Positions 46,685-57,710 of a stretch of DNA of 64,000 bases are shown here, one piece after another. How positions within the stretch are numbered: position 1 is the stretch's first letter; each line of letters opens with the position of its first letter. Position numbers and translations under genes: made by a program. Origin of the DNA: Tillandsia leiboldiana (Eukaryota; Streptophyta; Magnoliopsida; Poales; Bromeliaceae); contig CM055063.1 of the NCBI GenBank assembly GCA_029204045.2, positions 39,961,562 through 40,025,561 on the forward strand, given 5' to 3'. A model generated the notes under the pieces. The model made no database searches and was not told the origin of the DNA. It was given only the letters and a program-made list of their open reading frames with translations.

Positions 46685-49600
46685 TCCTCCCCCACTAAAA
46701 GAAAGTTTCGTCCTCGAAACTAGAGCAACTCCCAAGGAGTCTTAGAAACCAGGGGTCAAAATTCAACACCGCCGTCTCCAGCTCCCAAGTCACCTATCAC
46801 TCCCTGTGATTACTCCTCAGCAACAACAACAGCAACAACCAGTACGGCATAGCCCGATTGCGCAATTCCCTCACCTCACGAGTCGGAATTCGCAACGGGC
46901 GTCCCTCGTACTCCAAACTCTCACAGACCCCGAAAGGAACGAGTCAATCACGGGCGAGGGGTCCAAAACATGACACTCCAGAGCTGAGACGCAGAAAAAC
47001 CTCAAAACTCCAACAAAAGGCGGGGGACAAAGGAACAAACAGCCTGAGTAACACGCTCTAAAATCACTCCCAAGAGCCAGCTCAACCAAAGCGACCCGAA
47101 TCACATCCACACAAACACCTGCACAGAAAAGGGGCCCAAACAAGCAGGGGTTCACACTCGGTCGCTCTCAACACTTAACCACCTAAGTGGATTGCTCAGC
47201 CGCAGCCTCTCATCAAAAGGGATCCTCAGGGACTCAACTCAAACCCTGCACACAAGGATGGCCCCACACAGTGCCAGCTATGGAACCGTCAAACTCGACT
47301 CCCAAATAGCTCTTCGGCTCCAGGCATCCGCCACCACAGTGGCTCTGTCGGGGTGATACTGGATGCTCACAAAATCCAATGGTGGCTCTACAGCCACTAC
47401 GGGAGGTATCACTATAACTCACAAATCCATCTCCCACCACTGACTAGGTTAGAATCGGCGCTGGTACCAATCTCATCACCCCGTCATCAAGCTCTGCTGG
47501 CACTATCCAGTCCAAAAACTCCTCACCCCAACAATGACCGTCAATCTCGGCCAGCCTTAAATAGCATCCACTTTGGCCGAATTTCCACCGCCGCCCCTTC
47601 GGCTAGAATAAGTAATCCATGAAGATATGCTCTCGAAGCTAAAACTTGCACCACAACGACTTGGCAAAAAACTTCTTCCCCACAGACCTTGTCACACCAT
47701 ATACAAATGCTGCACAAGCTCTAAATCACTCAGGGATGGGGGGGGTAAATCAAAATATCCCTGGAGGATACCGCTAACCAACCGTTCAAGGCCAACAGAA
47801 ACACAGAATTCCTCAATCTAGAGGCAACAGGGCATTAGTCAATCCATTGGCTTCACTGTACTCGTAATGCCCCTACTGTGTCCTGAACACCATCTAGACA
47901 AAGCCCTCAGTTGAAATTCCAAATTGGCGCAGGCATCATACACTAACTGCCTGTACATAGCTCCATCAAAAGATTCTAAATAACATCTGAACCTGCCTGG
48001 GCTCCAATCCCAAATGGCTCTCACCGTCGTGTATCAACGACGTGGCACTAGGTCAAACAGACCCTCGATCCAACAGATCCCTGCACCGGCGCGATCAACT
48101 CTCCCAGCTCTTACAGATAATATCCAAGTGGTGCTATCGAGGTTGGCGCGGTTTCCAGAACCACGTCCACCGCAATCAAACTCTCCCTAACAGGCGGCAT
48201 AATCATCAACTCGAGTGGACTCACACCCGGGATTTCGCAGCAATAGAAATATCCTTTGGTCCCGGCGCCACCATAAGCTCCTCTCACACAGTCGCTAAAC
48301 CCTGTGTGCTCGAACAATCTCCCCATAACAAGCCTCCTTTGTCTGCCTCGCAAAAGTCACAATCAGCACCCTCTCTGCACTTAACCATCCAGTGGTGCCG
48401 TGCCAACCAATCCCAAGCACTGGGTCAAAACATCGAACTGCCACCCATATCAAAGGTTTGCCGGTATAACTCATGTTTCAACGACACTGAACATAACCCA
48501 CAAGCCTCCTTCACGTGCATAACACCGATGGTATTCTGTACCTCTAGTGCACGTGGTAATAACTCTGCCTTTAGTCCATGCCGGAAAGCGAGGTACACTA
48601 ACTCCGACTGCTGTGATGAAATCACACATGCAACAACCCGATCCACTGCCGTGGCGCCCTCCAACCAGGCGGCACAAGCTCATCCACACGATGCAAGCGG
48701 TTGTCGCTTAGTCCATCAGAAAATATCCCATCAATCACAAGGGAGCACGACCTCTGTCTCTGCTCACGCTGAGGCAACAGATACGATCCTCCGCAGACAA
48801 CAAAATCACGCTACCGTTGCGCTACTCTGATATAGACACTGATACTGCCATCGGGGTCCACCCGATCCCCAACATCTCAGAAATCCATCATTGCAACCGT
48901 CATAAGACAAAACACCATTAATCCATGCAATTCCCTATACACTTATCCTTTCTAAGCTCACCCCTCAATCCCATATGATATAATCAAAATATGCAAGTTA
49001 TAAATCACAAAGGGTAGAATTCCCTTGGGTAAGCTTTGCATTAACCATCCACAAGGATATCCACCACCCAGGAAAGCAAAACGAAAATGCCTCTGCCTGC
49101 CGATCTGTCCTCCATCACCTAGCGCCAAGCACCCCCCTCCAGAACTCGCCTCTAGCGGCAGATCCCCATCCAAGGAACTGCAGTGTCCAGCTCCAAACAC
49201 AATGCCTACTCCGACGAGGCATCCACAGTCCAAAACCCGAACATGAGGGACCGAAAAGAAACTAAAGAGTATCCTGGTGCAATCCACTCCCAATCTCACT
49301 TATCCTATGTGCCTCGTCCCTCGAAACCTGGAGCACCAGTTCAACAACTGCATAAACTCTCTAGCCCAGGGAGGCTCTCAATTGATCACTCCATCACCCC
49401 CAACCATGACTCTACCTCCAAAGGCTCCAAGCTCAATCTTACAAGTCGGGGTGGTTCATCTGCCAAATCTGGCTCACTAAATCAAACATGCCCCACAGCT
49501 CCTCTGCTGTCAACCATCCACCCTACCTCAGTGCCTTGGCACAAAACATTGGCACGGAGGGGGCCACTCGCTCTATTGGCACTACAAAAATCCCTGCCGC

Positions 49601-50129
49601 TGAGGGTACTACATCCTGGTGGTCTCAGAAGAAAAGTACAGTCGGGCTGCCCACTGCTCTGACAACTGCGTCACCACACAAGCTGCTCACTCTGCCGCTG
49701 ATATGCCTCTGACAATCCTGTCATCTGGGTCCGGAGTTCTCTGACCTCAATCCGGGTATCCGGCCCAAAACCAACCGCTCAAGCTCAACTGCCATGACAG
49801 GATGCACAAGGGTCCCAAACCCAGCGTCGGGGAGACACCGCTCGCCACGACGAAACCACAAATCAGCACACAACAACGCTCGACCCAATCCAGCGAAAGT
49901 CTAGAGCATGTCACCCATTCCATAGCGTTATGTTGTCTGCAGCCAACATAACTACTTAGGAGAATAAACATGCCAATCACTCATCCCGTCCCTCGGGAGA
50001 GGTGTACAACTCAATCAGGACTCTCGCTACAAATCACAACTCTCACGAAGTCATCCTAGGGTCCAACCACAAGCCTAGGGTTTCTAAGTCCACCATGACC
50101 TACAACCTAGGCTCTGATACCACCTAATC
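46685..50129 (-). pseudogene. Internal domain 2: second copy of the decayed gag-pol
   Basis: 3445 bp, colinear with internal domain 1 (3444 bp) with scattered substitutions. It has the same polypurine tract (46685-46697), the same RNase H and integrase-tail remnants, a similar RT-start tract (PPVRESLIAVDVVLETAP within 48111-48353) and the same missing regions. The shared defects mean the parent was already defective when these copies were made. Confidence 0.78.
50111..50122 (-). other. Primer binding site of element 2
   Basis: The minus strand reads TGGTATCAGAGC, seven bases inside LTR D. Confidence 0.88.
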
Positions 50130-53100
50130 TGTCACGCCCCGGGGTCGAAACTGCGACCCGGGCTCACCAACAGATCCGCCACCTATGCCAAACCCGCATA
50201 GGCGAAGCGTCCTACCTGCAAAAAGAACTACAGCTAACAGATATCAGAGCTAAAAGATAAAACTGCTGTAGAATAAAATCAACCACTGTACAACTGAAGA
50301 TAAAACGACAAGGTCCATCTCCCAAAAATGATAATCATACATTAACCTCGAGTACAAAACTCATAGCTCAACAGGGAGATATCTCAAATAAAACATCAGT
50401 GTACAAGCTCTCAATACATCATATCCTCACTACATCAGTCTCTCAAAAGAGGAAATAAATACCAATCTACCGACTATACTGAAGATCTCCTCCAAAGGGG
50501 GTACCGCTACTCTCCAAAGATGGGTCTGGATCTAGCTCGCTACTCCCTCACCACGCACAGCAACCACAGAACGGCAACACCCGCCAAGACTCTGCAAAAC
50601 AAAGAGGAGAAAGGACAAAAGGGGGAAAACCCCCAACGGGCGTGAGAACTACGCAATAAGGGAGTTCTCAGTGGGTATCGCCACTAGGCCCGACGATCTG
50701 CCCACCAAGACTACTAGAGGCAAAAGATAACCGATGCAGTAAAACTGAAAGAAGAAGCTGGAAACACTCTACAGCTACCATGCCTCTATCCAAATGCTCA
50801 AATGGGGAAACTCTGATGAAGATATGCAACACTCGCACACGAGGTGCTCAATCGACCCAATCGAGCTGACTGCCACATCGGGTCCAGTCAAACCTGCGCC
50901 CACCTACAACCACCTCCCGCTGACGGGCAGGAATTACGTAGGGCGTCCAAACGGACTAACTCGCTATCGAGTAGTGGCTAATGCAGGCTATAGTCAAATC
51001 CATGCCCTCTCTCTCTCAGAACGGAAAGACTCAAGATGCTCAACCTCTCACACAATGGTCAAAGAACTCACAACGACCACGGGACCACCGTCAAACCCCG
51101 AACGGTTCCCAACAATACTAGCACTGGTCTAAACACAGCTACTAGACTCCACTCGGTCCCCTAGGCACGAGTGTAACAAAAAGTATCTGCCTGAATAACC
51201 CAATCGATAGACCAGTAATCACTGGTACTGCCTGCTCTGCTGGTACGGTCGCATCCCAAGGTAAGTAATAGATCGGCATCGAACCGTCCGATCGCACACA
51301 AAAGTAAGTAACAGACTGGCCTCGATCCGTCCAGTCGCACACTCCGGAGTGGCACTCGAGGGGAGCGACCCACACGAGTAAAGTAACTCTGTCATCAGTA
51401 TCACAAGTATCTCTGTAACCACTGTCTCATAATAGCAGGACTGGATCAAGACTATGATCAAAGTGGGAAACTCCGTCCCCTAACAAAACCCCGATCTGAC
51501 GCAATAGTACTCAAAAAGTGGGAAACACCATCCACTAGAACAAATCTGATACCCAATCTGATGCAATAGTCAACATCCGGTCAACCGCCCAAAGTCCGCG
51601 GTCACCGCAATAACCCACGACCCACAATCGGGTAAAATAATCAAGATCCGGTCAACCGCCTACTGTCCGCGGTTGCCGCAATAACCCACGACCCACAATT
51701 GGGTAAAATAATCAAGATCCGGTCAACCGCCTACTGTCCGCGGTTGCCGCAATAACCCACGATCCAACATCAAGCACACCCTGTCTCTGACCCGAAGGTC
51801 CCAGCTACACTATCCCAAACCTCTGCTCGAACCCGAGCAACACAGACCGCCTGACTAACAAGAAGGAGAAAGGAATAACATGGTTTCTCCTAAGTCAAGT
51901 TCCAAAATGTAGTGCAGCAGTAAAAGATGGCCTAACTATATGTCCATACACATATGTCCATACAAGCATGCATTTGTCCTCAAGAAGAATAAGGAAAATA
52001 AACCTCATGCCAGAATTAGCAATGACCATACCTGTCCATGATTTTCGATCCATAATCACTCCTTGGAGTAGAACCTGCACATATCTACATAATCCTATCC
52101 CATTGTATAAACCAGCCTCATAAAAGGGTTATATGCTAACATGGCATGATGATTAATCATATGGGGTAACCTTGCCTTAGGTAAGCTTCCACTAATCATC
52201 AACATAAATGTCTGATTAATACCATTGTTATACTGTGAATAATTCACTTGCAATTTCCATAATATCCTCATTGTTAAACTTACCGATCAATCCCAGCTAT
52301 TGTACCATTCACCTGCATGCAATGCTAACATATGAAAATTTAGAGAACCGTCCACCGGTTCCGGGAATAAGGCACCCACCTGAAAAGCTGACTGTCCAAA
52401 GCCCACAGCTGAAAACACCAAAAACTCTAATCCCTTGCTCCAATAAGTTCAGCACACCCGTAACACTCCTGGCACAACACAAAGTCCACTATTACACATA
52501 CATTCCAAAATCTGCTCTCACACACACATACAACAACAGTCCCAAAAATGCTTAATTTTCACCTGCAGCAAGAGCCCAGAAAATTCCAATAAAAATATCA
52601 CAGCAATCCTTGCGTCGATAGCTTCGAAACGGTACCTTGCACGCCCAAATCGGAGTTCGGTAAGTCAAGATAAAAATTCGGCAAGGGGGTACACTCATAC
52701 AAAAATCTGTATTAAAACTGTACACTGTTCACTGAGAAAACAGTAATTTTCACCTCTGATGAAATCTCAGAAAAATCCAAGAAAAATACGAGCGCGTTCC
52801 TTGCGATCTGTAGATGAAAAAGTTGTATAAGCTCGTTTCCGGCTGACGCTTGTGCGCAAAGATATGGCCAAAACACCTCGATGCTGTCCCACAAAGCCAA
52901 ACAAAAATGGGTCACAGTGTTTCCTCGGGATCCGTGCCAAAAACTCGCAACAGGAAAGCACGATCAATACGAAAGATGAAGCCCTACCTCTTAGGAGTCT
53001 GTCGGCACAAGAATCACTGCAAAATGATCTCGGGGTAGCCCAGGGGAGCTAAAACACTGTCGCTGCGCCGAAGAAGAACCCAGGAATGCAACGTCGCGCC

Positions 53101-54270
53101 GCGCCGTAAAATCCAAAACCTCGGGATGCGTGCTCTTAAAATCCTAAAACTTGGCAGGAAGATCAAGAATTAAGAGATGAACAAGTCTTCTTCAAGGTGC
53201 TCGGGCAGATGGTGCGTGGGCTGAGAGAAAAGGGCCAAAGAAGAGGGCTCGGGCTGCCTATTTATAGGCTGAGGAAACAATTGGAAAAATTCCCATTGTG
53301 TCCCAATTTCCGGGCGCCCGAAACTTTTCGGGCGCGCACAGTGCGGCCCGGCCCACAACTTTCGGGCGCGCACAGTGCGGCCCGGTCCACCACACAGTCC
53401 AGTCCACTACTCCCCCGGGCCCCCACTGCACCCGGTGCACCTGCGCCCGCGAATGGCGACGCGACACGTGGCCAGGCAACCCGTGCACCACGCACGTCGC
53501 GCCGTGGACCGCGCACGTCGCGGCTGACCCGGGCCGTACGGCCACCTGCCCCGCCGTACGGCCACCTGCCCCGGTCACCCACTCCACCGGTTGCGTGGAC
53601 CGGGAGCACAACACCGGACCAACCACCTCACGCCACGTGTCCACCCGGTCTACCGTGCACCACCGGCCTGCACCGTGAACCCAGACCACAACACCGACCA
53701 GTGAGAACCTGCCACGTGTCCCTTCCTCGGGTGCACGACGGCCGCGTGGACCGCGCACCTGACCGCGCCCCCGCGCGCCTGCCCGCGCCCCTGTGCGCCT
53801 GCCCGCGGCCGCGCGCCGCCTGCCCGAGCGCCTTCCGCCGCCTTCCGCCGCTGCCCGCCGCCGCCAGCCGCCGCCGGCGATCGCCGGAAACACTGTTCCG
53901 GCGATGAACAGTGATTTTACTGTAGCAAGCTCCGAAAAATACAAGTAAATAGCCCATCTTGACCGTTTTCGCGCGCTGATTCCAAATCCGGCGTCCATTT
54001 TGCCAAATTCCAATCCTATAATTTGCCGGAGGCTCCCGGAAAGGTATTTTTAATCCGAATTCCGCGCCGAGCCTAAATTTGATATCCACTTCGCGCGTAA
54101 ACTCTTCTAAACATCCGATGGGGTCCCCCGATTACCTACGAGATCCATTTTAAGCCTTGAGTCCATCTCTAGTGTCCAAATTGGCGCGCGAACACCGCCG
54201 ACATACCACGTAGGCTTCCAGAAGCTGCTGGTCACACTGTAGAAGCCCTGCAAAGATCCGGGTCACCACA
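50130..54270 (-). mobile_element. LTR D of the chromovirus array (4141 bp)
   Basis: Runs from TGTCACGCCCCGGGG to GGTCACCACA. It is the best-preserved C/D-type copy: complete variant block (about 51242-51340), three 71-bp repeats (from 51573), and intact TATA box. It is followed by gag of another element at 54271, not by a polypurine tract. This marks the right edge of the array. Confidence 0.9.
53259..53266 (-). promoter_or_regulatory. LTR D TATA box
   Basis: The minus strand reads TATAAATA in CCTATAAATAGGC. Three CACGTG motifs lie 200-460 bp upstream (53465, 53634, 53713). Confidence 0.6.
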
Positions 54271-54813
54271 AGCAGTCTTCTCTGTCCCCTTCGGTCGCGG
54301 TGCCGGAGGCCTGGTGGTGCCCGGTTTCCGTGGGCACTCGTAGCGTGCGTGTCCTGGTTTGCCACATCGGTAGCAGTGGTCGTGACTTCATGGACAATCA
54401 GTCACCTGATGCGCCCCACTGCATATGGGACACGGCTTCCTCTGCGGTTTGGATTCTCCTTTCTTTGCCTTTCCAAAGTTCCCCTCTGTCCTCGGGTGTT
54501 TGAGTGCCGGGCCCTGCTGGAAAGGGTCCTCCGCCGGACTGGGATAGGGATAACTCTGCCGAGCGCGTGTCTCGGCCAGTTCTTGCTCTGCCCGCCGGGC
54601 CAACATAACCGCTTCGTTAAAAGTGGGGAACCCTACCGGTGGCATTCCCCGATAGGCGTCGTCCCTGGCGTCTCGCTGGATGCGGTCGACACCCTCAAAA
54701 TCCTGAGTCAGTAGGCCTAGGCGCTCAGTGAGAGTTAGCATCTGCCCTGCTATGTCGCGTAGCTGGTTGCGGAGTAAGCGGTTGGCTGCGGCTACGGGAT
54801 CCATCCTGTCCAT
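54271..54813 (-). pseudogene. Broken gag of a second chromovirus
   Basis: The minus strand from 54813 reads MDRMDPVAAANRLLRNQLRD onward to a first Cys/His cluster (CPICSGAHQVTDCP). An in-frame TGA follows, then a canonical zinc knuckle (CYRCGKPGHARYECP, C-x2-C-x4-H-x4-C). The frame is cut at 54271 by LTR D. The usual central gag domain is also missing between the N-terminal part and the zinc knuckles. The gene is therefore defective three times over: internal deletion, stop, truncation. Confidence 0.8.
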
Positions 54814-55064
54814 TGAGAATGGTTAGCACTCGGTGGCCGGATCCTGGCCGTTGTCTGCGGTGATACAAAGAAACCACGTTAACCCTAACACCGTGTCTTA
54901 CGATTACACCTACATTACGTCCCCTTTTCCCCGTACTCTCACGTACTACGCACCTATACCTTGGTTATCTCATGTCTAATTTGCTTGTGGCACCTTACAC
55001 TGTGGATGTGGATCACGTCTACTATGGTTATGGTTGTTTTCCTCTGATACCATTGCTCCTAATC
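54814..55064 (-). other. Untranslated leader and primer site of the second chromovirus
   Basis: The minus-strand primer site TGGTATCAGAGG is at 55041-55052, 12 bases inside the LTR that starts at 55065. The rest is leader between primer site and gag. Confidence 0.75.
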
Positions 55065-57710
55065 TGTCACGCCCCCGGGGGTTTTTGAGTCTATCAAAGC
55101 GGAAAACTGCGTGTATTATTTTTTTTTTCTTCTTAACAAGGAAATTTAAACCTCATCCCCGGTGCGTGCCAGACCGCCACATACACAAATTCTCTCTGCC
55201 CACGGACAGAGTCTCCTTTGTATATGCACGGCGTCTCGTTTACAACAACATACATCAACCATCAACCACACAATAGACATACATCGTCAAACAGAGTATA
55301 GTAGTTTAACTAATGTTTAAAAGACTGGTGTCCACTCGACACCTTGTTGTTTTATTTTCAAGCAGAATACTAAAGCGGCATCAGTGTTTAGAAAGGATAA
55401 AGCCAACGGTTGCAAAACCCGTGCCCACACGGCACTTCGTTTTGAGAAAACATTTTCGAAACCATTTGGTTTATCTTGAAAACATGCCGCGTATGAAAAC
55501 ATCACTAAAAGCATCAAAGTATAAATGTACACCTCATCCACAGCACTAAGTAATACATGTCCACGACTAATACGATCCACAAGCAAATTAATTAAATAAG
55601 GCATGAGGGAAATGAGATAATAAACCCAAGTATCTGACTACGGTCCTCGCGACGCAGTCTCGCCGCCCTCCCGGCTAACGCACCTCGTAACACCTGTCAC
55701 GGAGTGGGTAATGTCAGTGACAAACAAAGTAGATGTCTAATAACAATAAGGAATAAGGAGCAAACCGAAAACACCGGAACCTTTCGCTAAAACCCTGCAC
55801 ATAATTAAGCTGGGCCCCAACCCCAGATTTATCAATTAAGTTGGGCACCAACCCCAGAGTCCCTGTCGGGGAGACTAAAGTCTCCCCTCGTGCGCAAACA
55901 CTTCTTTGATGCATTTAACCTCTTCGCGGTGCTGGTGTGCTATTTTCAGCGGGCGCGAAGAGGTCCTCACGGCACCCACCCCTTTGTGAGGTACACAGGT
56001 CAAAAGAGACCACTTCTCCGGAAAAGTACACCCATGCCGAGGCCAATCCGCCTGTGTACGTGCAGCATCCGAAACGGATTTGCCGAGATCGGCGTGTAGT
56101 GAGCACCGCGACCGTAGCCGCTTCAATTGTTAGATGAAAAACAATTATGCGAAAGGTTAAACTGTCCATCTACTTTGTTAGATAAATTAAGAGCACTTTA
56201 ATGACGATAGATGCACTTACTGCACTTGTTGCGCTTATCGCAACCGTACCCACCTATTTGAAGAGAAATCGGAACACCTGAATCCTTCGCGCACCCCCGC
56301 TGCGCACTTGGACCTAAAGAAAGTCCGCAAGGATAACTATGGTCAAAAACGTGTACTAACATCCGAAAACGAAAGACCCAATTTACTCTTTTTGACGGAA
56401 AAGTCCAATACCGCCCGGGTTGACGAAACGGAAATCCCGCGCCGCCGTCGTCGTCCGCCGGAACCCCGCGCGGTTCGGAACCGCGCGGCGCGTCTCCGCG
56501 GCGACGCCCCCGCGGCGCGGTGCCCGCGCGGGTGTTGCCCGTACGGCGGCCGCGCGGTGCCCGCGCGGGTGCGGCCCCGCACGGCGCCCGCGCGGTTGCG
56601 GGTCCTGGCGCCCGCGCGATGCCCCCACGGTTGCGGGCCCGTGCGGGTGCCACCTGCGCGGTTGCGGGTCCGCGCGGCAGCCACGCGGTTGCGGGTCCGC
56701 GCGGCAGCCGCGCGACGCCCGCGCGGTGCCCGCACGGTTGTGGGTCCGCGCGGGTGCCGCCCGCGCGGTTGCGGGTCCGCGCGGCAGCCGCGCCACGCCC
56801 GCGCAGTTGCGGGCCCGCGCGGCGCCCGCGCGGTGCCCGCACGGTTGCGGGTCCGCGCGGGTGCCGCCCGTGCGGTAGCCGCGCGGGTGCCGCCCGTGCG
56901 GCAGCCGCGCGGGTGGCGCCCATGCGGTGCCCGCGCGGTTGCGGGTCCGCATGGGTGCCGTCCGTGACTCTCCTCCGCGCGATGCCCTAGCGGCACCGCG
57001 CGCCTCCGCCGTCCGTTCCGTGCCCTAGCATGATGACGACGACGGCGACGGTGACGGATACGACGGAGAAACCAAGAACTCAAACAAAAGAGATGGCGGA
57101 AAAATCCCAAATAAATTATAACAATTATTTTACTAACCGAAGATCGACGGGAAGGTTGTCCGGTCGCGTTCTTGCCTTCGGTTCGGTGTCCGGGAAGATC
57201 GGGCTCCTTCTCTTTCTCCTTTCCCTTTCTTCCGGCTAGGGTTCCGTCTTTTCTTTTCTTTTTCTCTTCTCACCGATTAGGGTTTTTATTTCTTTCTTTT
57301 CTTTTCTTTCCGATAATCGGGATCCCTTATATAGCTCGTATTAAATCTTTAATTAATTTCCTTTTTAATTAGTACGTAAGAGAATTCTATTTTCCCTTAT
57401 GGATAATTAATTAACTAATTAATTATCCCCTACGAGATAACCCACCTTATCTCTAACGGGTGCAAGATATTTTGCACGGATTCCGATGCATGACTTAATC
57501 ACCGTATCGCTAGGAATTCCGTTCCGGGAGATTCCGATATCGGATTTCAGATCCGATCGCACCGTTGGCTTTCTTTTTCCGCGCTCTATCGCAGAAAAAT
57601 ACCAGCACCTCACATTGGCCAACTTTTAAGAATTGAATAACTTTATTTCACTTAAAGGCTTAAACGACTATATGTAAGTCAAAAATACCCCGAAAGGCCG
57701 GATCACTACA
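55065..57710 (-). mobile_element. 5' LTR of the second chromovirus (2646 bp)
   Basis: On the + strand it runs from TGTCACGCCCCCGGGGG to GGATCACTACA. It is next to a primer site and gag, so it is the 5' LTR of a minus-strand element whose rest is lost beyond LTR D. It shares blocks with the solo LTR at 24318-27149. A minus-strand TATATA box lies at 57328-57333. It carries a GC-rich repeat (56510-56960). Confidence 0.78.
56510..56960. repeat. GC-rich irregular minisatellite inside the LTR
   Basis: Repeats of GGTTGCGGGTCCGCGCGG and GCCCGCGCGGTGCCCGC at irregular spacing. Open frames of up to 255 codons on both strands (56198-57110) follow from the composition. Confidence 0.85.

Noticed and set aside
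30730..54270. Classification as a typical LARD element
   Set aside because: LTR and internal sizes are similar to LARDs, but degenerate RT-start, RNase H and integrase-tail tracts show a decayed coding element rather than a non-coding internal domain.
56198..57110. Possible proline/arginine-rich gene
   Set aside because: GC-rich repeat inside an LTR, open on both strands, no start context or splice pattern.
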